Origin: Helianthus annuus
Taxonomy: Eukaryota > Streptophyta > Magnoliopsida > Asterales > Asteraceae
Direction of reading: 5' to 3'
Assembly: GCF_002127325.2 (NCBI RefSeq)
Contig: NC_035443.2
Location: 150,060,703-150,124,702, forward strand
DNA length: 64,000 nucleotides
This document shows positions 1 to 9,269 of this stretch, in pieces. Position numbers and translations under genes: made by a program. The notes under the pieces are model-generated. The model saw only the letters and a list, made by a program, of their open reading frames with translations. It made no database searches and was not told the origin of the DNA. Every line of letters starts with the position of its first letter. The first letter of the stretch is position 1.

Positions 1-532
1 GTTCTTGGGTAGAAACCAACCCAATAGTATAAGTTGTGTTTGAATAAGTATCACGGTTTGGTTATTGTTTGTGAGCCAATTAGAAAAGAAGAAAAAATTC
101 AAAAATAATTTCCTACCTTTACCCTAAGCCCAAAACCCGAAAAGTCCTTTTGATGTGTGCCATGTTAGATGATACAGTGGAGGTGTGATTGTCATACAAG
201 CATATGATTGCAGGATTTCATGTTTGCTTATTGAGTGTTTATATACTAGCACATTACACGCTAGTCTTGATTAAGCCGAGAGGAGTGATCATTGTGAGAG
301 GTGTGTAGCATGTGTTAATTGTAAACATGTTAGTTTTAGATTGATAAGTCTTGAGTTTTGAAATTGCATCATTTGCTTGTCAGACTGTCAATCTCGAGTG
401 TGTCAGTCTATGGGATGGGTATGACTTGGGACTGGACAGGTTGAATCGGTTAAGAGGTTTAGAGGTGGTGTTGTTATGGTGATTAGTTCTAATTGGTTTG
501 CTTGAGGACAAGCAAAGGCAAGTGTGGGAATG
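1..532 (+). other. Probable 3' internal region of a Gypsy element
   Basis: No ORF is recognised. Around 500-530 the sequence reads GAGGACAAGCAAAGGCAAG followed by TGTGGGAA. This resembles the stretch that lies just upstream of the 3' LTR in Athila/Tat-type plant Gypsy elements, which is recalled family knowledge. The pol part would lie left of the window edge. Assignment is tentative. Confidence 0.3.
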
Positions 533-2028
533 TGATGGGGAGGGTGAAACCCGAGCTTTAGAGTGTCTAAATATGATGTTTTATGTATATTTGATGTGTT
601 TATTGCTTAGAATGAAGTTACTATGAGAATTTGTTGATTTTCAGGTTAAACACGTAATTCGATGCATTTATGATGGTTAAAGATGAAGTTAGTGAGCGCA
701 GTGATGAAACGGAACAAGCATGAATGATTATTAAAGAGATATCATATCATTCGGGATTGGTTCGCGGCCGAAATATAGCTTGAACATGCAGGAAACATGA
801 AACATTGAAGTCTAGGGGCTAATTGGTCATTATGTGAAAGTTATAAAGTGGTTTTAGGTGAGTTTGAAAGAATGGACGTAGGCTACGGAAGTTTAAATGT
901 GGCCTACGGTGGTAAAAAGTCAGCAATCATCAAAAGAAATAGAAGCTACGAGTCGTAGCTTACGTTTCACTTTCGTAGATTACGGTTGCTAAGAAAAAGG
1001 AATTGCACTAAAAAGTCAAGGGGCGGCTATAAGTTGAAAATAGAGTGGACTTGTTGGATTTTTAGTGGGCCGTATATGTGTGAAGGAGGGATTGGATTGG
1101 ACGGCAGCGATATATGGTGACAACATCAATAATCATCATCATCGTCCAACATTAATTTTGGAGGGATCTTTGGCAGCCGCCACTTGGAGAGAAATTAAAA
1201 TCATCATCTTTCACGCAGACAAGGGAGAGGAGTGAAACATAATCATCATTCTCAATTGAAGATAAAAAGTCAACATCACATCCTCATCATCACATCGAGC
1301 AGCCAATATTGGGGGGAAAAGAATTCTTGTCAAGTTGTTATTATTATTATCTTTATTATATTATAATAAGGATGATGATTTTAATTATTATTCAAACCCT
1401 TGAAGATTATTCAATCACGATGAGCGGCTAGTTCTTTTAGTGGTTTCCTCCGGATGGAGGGTTTTTGTAAGTTAACAGATTTTATTTGTTTAGTGACAAT
1501 CGTTTGACTCAGTGATCTAAGCATTCGATGCTTTTCACTTATGATTTAGTTAATTAATTGTAATCGATTTCATTTGCTTAACCTTATTCTTTGATCATTC
1601 AGTTCCCGAGAGTTCTAGTAATTGGGATATATTTGCTATGGGATTAGGGTTGGTAATTGTGATTGGTAACCACTAGATAACCTCCCGTTATGTATTGATC
1701 GGAGTACTTAGTCTTTGGTTATCACAATTAGTTGATTAGGTTAGTCCACTTATGTCTATGTAAGTGTTCGATTAAACACATAATTGAAGTTAACTGCAAA
1801 AAACCTGAATTCTGGAGGAACCATTGTTCTCTCTATTGATTTAAACCTCACTCTTAGTTCGTAATTTTTAGATAATTAATCAAATCCAACAACTGAGTTT
1901 TACTTTTTCAATAGTAGTTAATCAAAACTGAGCATTACACACTTTCCACAATCCTCCTCTGCTTCGATATCTGACTTATCCTATCTACATAGTTTAGTTG
2001 GTTTTTGCATGTCCATAACGACAGACGG
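533..2028 (+). repeat. Probable LTR of a Gypsy (Athila/Tat-like) element
   Basis: Non-coding stretch that starts TGATGGGGAGGG directly after the purine-rich tract at about 500-530. It holds repeated TACG-rich motifs (870-985) and a segment GAGCGGCTAGTTC near 1420 of the kind found in the 5' leaders of these elements. The right end is lost: at about 2029 the sequence switches to an unrelated GC-rich LTR. The LTR reading rests on the left boundary and general character, because no second copy is in the window. Confidence 0.35.
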
Positions 2029-2959
2029 AATTAAAGAGAGGTTTAAATTGCATTAAACGTCTTCAATGCAATTTAATACGTCATTTAATTCTCAGTCAAA
2101 GACCATTAACTCGTCAGTTTCGAAGCTGAACTGTAACTGCCGAGTTAGTCAATGCTGGAAGGCTCTGTGCGCGCGCGCGCGCAAGTATCACTGGTGCGCG
2201 CGCGCCCAGGTCTGCACGCTCATGCGCGGTGCGTCCTCTTGGCTCACTGCCATGCGCGCACGCGCCACGTCACCTGTGAGCCTTTACGATCACGCCACAC
2301 AGTCGCACCGTTTTGGCTCACTCTGGTGCGACGCGCACGTCACATCAGGACACATGCACCATGCGCAACCGCGCGCATTCGTGCCACATGTACCCGCGCG
2401 CGGACTGCAACGTCACGCGCCTCGAATTTGCACGCTGCTTGGTCCTTGCAGCCCCTGTGATCAACCACGCGCACGTGGTCAAAAATACAAAGGCGGCTCT
2501 CGGCGATGCGAGCGAAGTGCAAAGTGCGCCATCAAAGCGCCACATTACGCCTCATCGCCCACGCCACGCGCGCGCGGATGTGTGAGTGCAAGTTAGGGTG
2601 CTCCGCACCCTTCGCGAGGACACTAGTGTGTGCTTCCATGAAACAATAAGGATGTAGAGTTCCACCTTAAATACCCATTTAAGTTCCATCTCTCCTCCGA
2701 TGTGGGACAAGGTGCTACTTTCCCTTTTGTTTCAGCATTGAATGTTCCAAACACCCAACTTTGAGCATCGATATCTCATTCATCTTGGCTCCGTTTTGGA
2801 CGTGGTTTAGTTCGTTGGGAAGCTCTTCCAACATAGAATACAAACCCACAAATAAATATATAAAACCCTCTCATTTTATTATATTTATTTCTAGTCCAAA
2901 ATAGGAAAAAATCATTTTCCTATATTTGTGAAAATGTAATTTTCACCTATTTTCCAACA
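2029..2959 (-). repeat. GC-rich LTR, copy 1 (truncated)
   Basis: Nearly identical to 3583-4507 and, in reverse orientation, related to the solo LTR at 16877-18073. On the minus strand the LTR starts TGTTGGAAAATAGG at 2959; its 3' part is missing because homology begins only at 2029. The core (2160-2600) is a CpG-rich block with runs of GCGCGC inside AT-rich flanks. The next 62 bases (2960-3021) are also shared with copy 2, so the two copies share sequence upstream of the LTR in element orientation. The ORFs here are composition artefacts. Confidence 0.7.
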
Positions 2960-3178
2960 ATTTCGTGTCCACAGGTAACTAACTAACTCACAGGTCGCCT
3001 TTTGTTTAGACTCGAAGGTATTTTGAGGGTCGTAACGGATCGCCACTGGTTATATAACGGTCTTTTATGAGATTAAAAGTGGTTGCGTACCATGCGGAAA
3101 AGGCTTGGTAACGGACCATTACCGAAGTCGTAATGATCCGTTATGTAGTGGCTAAGGGTGTGGCCAAAAGGTGACAAT
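2960..3178. other. Spacer between two tandem LTR copies
   Basis: 219 bp. The first 62 bases recur after copy 2 at 4508-4569. The rest contains several related stretches such as AACGGATCGCCAC, AACGGACCATTACC and ATGATCCGTTA. It has no coding potential and no recognisable tRNA primer site, and may be the minimal internal region of a TRIM-like element. Confidence 0.4.
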
Positions 3179-4507
3179 TGTAGGAACCGTTCGCGTAATA
3201 ATAAATAAAATAAACAAATTTTATTAAATTTATTACACTAAAGAAAGCTGGAAAATCAAAATACTATTACAATTGAAATAAACAAATACAAGAAAGGAGA
3301 AGAAGCAGAAAATTTAGTGACTGAGGCACGTGTTCAACACATTTCCCTTAAAACAAATTCCGAGTCTCCCAATAGTACTCCTTTTGTTTCCCAGGGTACA
3401 ACAGCCGGAGCAGTAGTACTGCCGGAGTTCGCCTACAACCCGAAGGTTACCTTGAAACTTTGTAGGAAGAAGATGAAAAAGTTGTAGAGAGAATGTCGAG
3501 TATGTTGTTGTGTTGCTGGTGTACTTCTGCAGTGGGTATGGAGCTGTATTTATACAGCTCCTAAGTCGAAACAGTCAAAACGGAATTAAAGAGAGGTTTG
3601 AATTGCATTAAACGTCTTCAATGCAATTTAATACGTCATTTAATTCTCAGTCAAAGACCATTAACTCGTCAGTTTCGAAGCTGAACTGTAACTGCCGAGT
3701 TATTCAATGCTAGAAGGCTCTGTGAGCGCGCGCGCGCAAGTATCACTGGTGCGCGCGCGCCCAGGTCTGCACGCTCATGCGCGGTGCGTCCTCTTGGCTC
3801 ACTGCCATGCGCGCATGCGCCACGTCACCTGTGAGCCTCTACGATCACGCCACACAGTCGCGCCGTTTTGGCTCACTCTGGTGCGACGCGCACGTCACAT
3901 CAGGACCCATGCACCATGCGCAACCGCGCGCATTCGTGCCACATGTACCCGCGCGCGGACTGCAACGTCACGCGCCTCGAATCTGCACGCTGCTTGGTCC
4001 TTGCAGCCCCTGTGATCAACCACGCGCGCGTGGTCAAAAATACAAAGGCGGCTCTCGGCGATGCGAGCGAAGTGCAAAGTGCGCCATCAAAGCGCCACAT
4101 TGCACCTCATCGCCCACGCCACCGCGCGGGTGTGCGAGTGTGAGTTAGGGTGCACCCTTCGAGAGGACACTGTGTGTGCTTCCATGAAACAATAAGGATG
4201 GAGAGTTCCACCTTAAATACCCATTTAAGTTCCATCTCTCCTCCGATGTGGGACAAGGTGCTACTTTCCCTTTAGTTTCAGCATTGAATGTTCCAAACAC
4301 CCAACTTTGAGCATCGATATCTCATTCATCTTAGCTCCGTTTTGGACGTGGTTTAGTTCGTTGTGAAGCTCTTCCAACATAGAACACAAACCCACAAATA
4401 AATATATAAAACCCGCTCATTTTATTATATTTATTTCTAGTCCAAAATAGGAAAAAAATCATTTTCCTATATTTGTGAAAATGTAATTTTCACCTATTTT
4501 TCCAACA
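3179..4507 (-). repeat. GC-rich LTR, copy 2 (full length)
   Basis: About 1.33 kb. On the minus strand it begins TGTTGGAAAAAT and ends CGGTTCCTACA, so it has canonical TG...CA ends. It is directly repeated with respect to copy 1. The 5-bp flanks do not match (ACAAT left, ATTTC right), so it is not a simple solo LTR. The GC-rich core with alternating GCGCGC tracts is at 3720-4140. The 62 bases after 4507 match those after copy 1. Confidence 0.75.
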
Positions 4508-6959
4508 ATTTCGTGTCCACAGGTAACTAACTAACTCACAGGTCGCCTTTTGTTCAGACTCGAAGGTATAATAGGCTATTATTTTGCTTTTTTCTTTATG
4601 TTTATTTTCTCGGATTAGGTTCATATTTGATTAACAGTATCATGGATTTTAGTTTTGTTGGATCTAGGGTATGGTTTTGCGAACCAGTGACATTAATTAT
4701 TTAAAGGAGATGGAGGTCGATGCTTTCAGAAGACTTTTCCTCTTTCGATTTCATGAAAGCATTTGCTCGAGTTCGTACAGCCTGATGCCATGTGACTCGA
4801 TAAAACTCAGGAAAACTTCATTGGTTATAGGCTAAATGCTTAATACTTCTGAATGTGGAGGGTTGTTGAAGGAAGAGTATGCGCATGAGGGTGTCTGAGC
4901 TCAACAGACATTGCATGATTTTGTTGAAAGGAATTTTTTGGTTCAACTCGGCTTTGTTCGAAAATGTAGAACTTAAGGTATTGGCTGTTTATCTTAGCTT
5001 TTATGATTTCACTTATCTCTTGGGTGGTAAAAAAAACTAGTGTTTGGAAAAAGTTTAAAGAAATAATGTTTTTTTGTTTACAATTCAAATAAAAAAATAT
5101 TTATGTTATGATGACCTTTAAAAAAGGTGGACGGGTATAAAACTAGTTAAAATCTAAATTGGCTAAATATAATTAAAATCTAAATTTGCTAATTGGTTTC
5201 TAATCATGTGTAAATTGCCAAAGTCTCTAACCTATTCACCCTTCTTCGATGATGTTTATACGAGCGGCAATTTCATATTGAAATATTTAGTTTCCCTCTT
5301 TTCATCCTCAAACCCTTTACCTTCAAAATTTTAGTTTCCCTCCTATCATTCTCAAACATCATACCCAATTCATCCTCAAACCGCACAACAAACCTAATTT
5401 CCGGTGATTGTTATGTGGTTCGGTCGCCAGAAGGGTTCAATCGGCGTGTAAGAGTGGTTCAATCGCCCTGGTTAATTACTGTTCTTCAATTGATTAAGTA
5501 GACAAACAGATGTGGTTCTGAAATGCTTTTTTAAACAAATTATCTATGAAAGGTAAAATTACGTGTCTAGTGATCATTTTATTTGTTCTCCGGTTAATAG
5601 TGCATACAAACACATGTTGGCTATATATGTTTTTAGTAGTGTTAATAATTTTAAATAACCAGATGGGGTATCATCTATTGAGTGTTGGTTACTTGTTTCA
5701 TTTTTTGATTCTTTAACTTTTCAGATTTGTGTTTTTTTTATAGCTTTTTTATGCATTAACTACCATATCTTAACTGTTTTCTTCTAGTTTTACTAAACCT
5801 CAGTCTTAACAGGTTGCTGATTACCAAGTACAATAACTACATGAGGCAAATGATTTGGGAAATCTCAAACAAGCTCAAGCCCCTTCGACAACTAATATAC
5901 AACATATGGAGGTGTGTGTTCTATTTTTTACCCTTTTAGTTTTGATTCTTAACCGTACATTTTCTATTGAGCACAAAAAAAATGCTTTGAGGGACATAGA
6001 TATACCTGATAAAACAGGTGGGGCGGGGTGATGGGTCAGAATGGGTCGTTTAAAAGAGTGGTCAATTTTGTTCAGGTTAGAATGGTTCGGGTCAGTTTTT
6101 TTAATTTCACAGTTTTTTTTTTTAATTTTGGAGTATACATATAATATACTTTTACCTTAAATATGTGACCATAATAATGGTTGGATAGTTTCAAAATAAC
6201 GCCAATTGAGTGATTATGTATGAACACGTAGCACAAAGGATTACAATAGTTAGATGGAGCTAGACAAAAATTACATGAATGTCTTGCCGAAAATTAGTTA
6301 ACAAACCTGATCGAACTAGACAACAAGGAGATTCAAGGCTGTTAATGGTCATCCAAGAGTTCCATATCATTGAGAGCCTAGTATATATACGCTGTCATTA
6401 ATTTTTATCTTTGCTTAGTGATCATTGCATTCAACTTTTATTTGTTCATCACATTAGCACCAACATCTTTTAATTAGCAATGAATATAACAGATTCAATA
6501 TTTGCAGTTCTAATGGCAAACAAATGCAAGCAAAATCAAAGTGTACAAAGAGAAGTCAATAATTATGAGAAAGTATGCTATTTATACTTCAAGAATACAA
6601 AAAAGAGACCAGAATACCTGATCTAGGATAAAAAGGATTGTAAATTCATACTAGACAATTTATTTATGACTAGTATTTTCTTTTTAGAATTTTCTATTAG
6701 CTAAGTCGTTTATATTAATGTGTATCCAAAAGCGTTTTTAGCGTGTTAAGGAAATGTGCATGTCTCAAAAAAGTATGCACACAACCGACCCAAAAAATTT
6801 TGCTAGAGTTCGCGAAGAAGTGAAGAGATGGTAATACGCCTTTATTTAGCTCGTGGTTTGTGTTTTTTTTTTTTACTCTTCAAGATGCTGATTCTTTTTG
6901 TTGATGCACCTTCATGTGGATGTGGCTCGGCTCGGTTCGTCGCGGTTCAATGGCCTTAG
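4508..6959. other. No gene recognised; intergenic, repeat-like
   Basis: After the 62 bases shared with copy 1 there is AT-rich DNA with no convincing gene. A 33-codon exon-like segment at 5813-5911 is flanked by a good acceptor (TTAACAG) and donor (GAG/GTGTGT) but has a stop at codon 8. The phrase GGGTCAGAATGGGTCG near 6030 is the kind of low-information sequence common in these intergenic regions. The open minus-strand stretch at 4840-5088 has no recognisable features. Confidence 0.4.
5813..5911 (+). pseudogene. Exon-like fragment, unidentified
   Basis: 99 bases bounded by splice-site-like sequences (pyrimidine-rich tract plus CAG on the left, GAG/GTGTGTG on the right). The frame gives 33 codons with a TAA at codon 8 and a polar, Gln-rich stretch (HEANDLGNLKQAQAP). 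The source gene was not recognised. It may be a relic exon or chance. Confidence 0.2.
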
Positions 6960-7484
6960 TTGACATCCTCCTGTCAACTGTGTTAATCTGTTTAGTGTAT
7001 GAAGACAACATACATCGAAACAGGAGTTAATCTGGTTTGTTTGGAGAACATCGAAACATGGAGAAGCAAAGGGAATCGAAACAGAAGTATTAATGGACAT
7101 CGAAATAGGCTATTTCGATGTGGAGATATCCCAAGTTGTTTCGATAATGTGAACATAAATGTATTTCGATAGAAAGTTCCTTTGTTTCAATGTATTTCAT
7201 TCTTTATGTTATGTTTTGTTGTAAGTGTGATGCTTTGGTAGTATAAAGAGCATCACACACACCCTGTTTCAAAGAGGGAGAACACCATTTTCAGTGAGAG
7301 TGCATTTTGTGCAAAACCTTTTGTATTCATACTCTGCTGAAATCAAATACTGAGCTTTAAAGTGATATTCTTGTGTTTGTGTGTGTTCTTGGGCTTGATT
7401 TACACATACTCAGGGATTCAGCACTTGATTATTGTGTTAAACAACAAGGATAGGTTGTTCTAGATCCTCCTCTAGGGACCTACA
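6960..7484 (+). repeat. Probable copia-type LTR
   Basis: Left boundary is approximate. The segment has a TATA-like box at 7242-7248 (TATAAAG) followed by a CA-rich start region, and ends CCTACA at 7484. TGATATGAGAC at 7487-7497 is a decayed match (8 of 12) to the plant copia primer site TGGTATCAGAGC. Several ATCGAAACA/TTTCGAT motifs recur between 7015 and 7160. No coding region of the element follows. Confidence 0.5.
7242..7248 (+). promoter_or_regulatory. TATA-like box in copia-type LTR
   Basis: TATAAAG about 240 bases before the LTR end, followed by a CACACACA-rich stretch. This is the expected U3/R position for an LTR promoter. Confidence 0.4.
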
Positions 7485-7497
7485 AGTGATATGAGAC

Positions 7498-7849
7498 TTC
7501 TCTACGACGTCAAATATAACACCTCCTATTGCGTATGTAAAAGATATACTCACTCGTGAGGTAACTTCTTGTGAGTTATATCTGTGGTGTGTCAATTAAT
7601 CTTGATCGGTTTGTATAATCACCGGCCCTAAATATTGGACAAACATGTAAATCTGATACAAGATTATTATTAATATAATTGTCCCAAGTTATAAAAGAAT
7701 TTTTGTGCCTTGTGCATTTAAATCAATTTTCATAAAGATTTTCAAAGTAAAATTTGGTAAAATATTGGTACTATACGGAACTCAAGATACCGAAACCAAA
7801 AACGCCAAAGAGTGGGTACCAAAAACAATTTGGTGTGGCTAATTCTGTA
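7498..7849. other. Unannotated intergenic stretch
   Basis: No gene is seen. A phrase at 7800-7853 ending ATTCTGTAGTG resembles the right end of a CACTA-type element (CACTACAGAAT on the other strand), but no partner end was found. Confidence 0.3.
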
Positions 7850-7965
7850 GTGCACACATACATATATACATAGACACATATACATGCATATATACAAACA
7901 CATACACGTATACATATATATAGATATATATATATATAGACACAGATACATACATATACACGTTG
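7850..7965. repeat. CA/TA-rich microsatellite
   Basis: Imperfect alternating CACATA/TATATA tracts, including an uninterrupted TATATATATATA run near 7925. The ORFs reported across it (Tyr/Cys/Ile-rich) are products of the simple repeat. Confidence 0.9.
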
Positions 7966-8012
7966 CAAATGCATAGCAAGTTGCTAAGCATTTCCGACAC
8001 AATTATAAATAA
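7966..8012. repeat. CACTA subterminal palindrome, left of MULE
   Basis: A diverged copy (core 7967-7993) of the palindromic monomer found several times at 12857-13300. The array is interrupted by the MULE. Bases 8004-8012 (TATAAATAA) are the left target-site duplication of that MULE. Confidence 0.75.
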
Positions 8013-8254
8013 GACAAAATTGCAGAAAACAACCTTTATGTATACCTCAAACTGCACTTTATACCTTTCACTATGAAATCCGCCAAAATCAACCTTTACG
8101 TTCATGTTTTGTTACAAATCCCAACCTTTACACCTAACCTAGTCAAAAAAGTCAGCTAAGTTGCCCCACGGCACGTGAGGGTATATCTATCTTTTCCTTT
8201 GGCCTCTTTTACAATGAACATTATATTTAAAGCTTTTTATTTATTTCCTTCAAC
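8013..8254 (+). repeat. MULE left terminal inverted repeat
   Basis: Matches the reverse complement of 12554-12802 with scattered substitutions and small indels, from GACAAAATTGCAGAAAAC to TTTCCTTCAAC. Includes the shared stretch CACGTGAGGGTATATCT. Confidence 0.9.
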
Positions 8255-8339
8255 TACCCCCAATTACTAACCTAAATATCAGAGATTCCCCCCAATTCGT
8301 AAACCCTAGGTTTGCATCAACAACTCTAAAATATCATTC

Positions 8340-8666
8340 ATGCCGACGATCTACTGCAGATGTGGTGGGGAGGGCATAATTCTAACTTTAACAACTCGAA
8401 AAAATCCAGGCAGAAGATTCTACTCATGCTCTAATTTTAGGTGTCGATCATTTCTTGGATGGGTGGATCGAAGCCAACCTCAAATGAATGCAATGCAAGA
8501 GAGGGAAGCTGCAAAACAAGAAACTGAAGCTGTGAAGGTAATCCTGTTGGACAAATTGAAAGCTAAAGAAGATGAATCAGAACGTAGGAAGACTTATCTG
8601 GTTTATAGTTGGTTATTTTTTGGTCTTGTTGTAATTTTCAGGTTAGCTTTTGTTAAGGATGTGTAG
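8340..8666 (+). CDS. GRF-type zinc-finger small membrane protein, MULE-borne
   Basis: 108 codons, open, starting 85 bp inside the left TIR of the MULE. Residues 6-45 give a GRF zinc finger: CRCGGEG at the start, NPGRRFYSCSN in the middle and CRSFLGWVD at the end. Residues about 50-80 are charged and helical (coiled-coil-like), and residues about 87-104 form one hydrophobic segment (YSWLFFGLVVIFRLAF). The ATG lies just after the TIR in good context, and no intron is needed. GRF fingers bind single-stranded DNA in other proteins; small plant GRF proteins with a C-terminal membrane helix have no assigned role that I know. Its place inside the transposon, convergent with the transposase, mirrors mudrB in MuDR by position only. 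Confidence 0.8.
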   Translation: MPTIYCRCGGEGIILTLTTRKNPGRRFYSCSNFRCRSFLGWVDRSQPQMNAMQEREAAKQETEAVKVILLDKLKAKEDESERRKTYLVYSWLFFGLVVIFRLAFVKDV

Positions 8667-9269
8667 TGCAACTGATGAAGTCTTTGAATGTTTGTAATTT
8701 TTAGGTTGAAATGAATTCAGGTCTTTTGTAATCCAACTGATGTTTGCTGAAATGAAATGAAGTCTTTGAATTTAGGCAGTCATGAATGTAGTGCAAAGAT
8801 TATGGTTATGTGCAGACTATGTAATGAACAAATTACCAAAGTTTTCACATCCAACAAATGACCAAACGACCAAACATAATGAACAAATTAGCAAAGTTTT
8901 GACATCGGACAAATGACCAACAGACCAAATATTTCTGCATTCAACTTCAACAAATGACCACTGTAAACCAAAAGACCAAACATAATGAACAAATTACCAA
9001 AGTTTTGACATCGGAAAAATGACCAAAAGACCAAACATAAACTGCATTCAACATAAGACCAAAAGACCAAACATAAACTGCATTCAACATATGACCACTG
9101 CATTTAACATAAGACCATAAGTTCAAAACACTACATCATAAACATAAGTTCAAAAGACCAGCATTCAAACATAAGTTTAAAACATTAGATCATCTAAACA
9201 TAAGTTCAAAAGACCATCTGTTCCAAACCTAACTAGACTCCATTACAAAAGATCAAAACATAGACTCCA
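8667..9269. repeat. Intergenic minisatellite-like region inside MULE
   Basis: Between the 3' ends of the two convergent MULE genes. From about 8825 to 9215 phrases such as AAATGACCAAA, AGACCAAACATAA and CTGCATTCAACAT recur at irregular spacing (about 30-110 bp). Probably 3' UTR and terminator sequence for both genes. Confidence 0.6.

Noticed and set aside
2066..2596. Arg/Ala/His/Cys-rich ORFs in the GC-rich LTRs (also 3707-4148 and 17203-17627)
   Set aside because: Open only because the block is GC-rich; several frames on both strands are open and none resembles a protein.
7742..8105. Tyr/Cys-rich ORFs
   Set aside because: Translation of the CA/TA microsatellite and MULE end.
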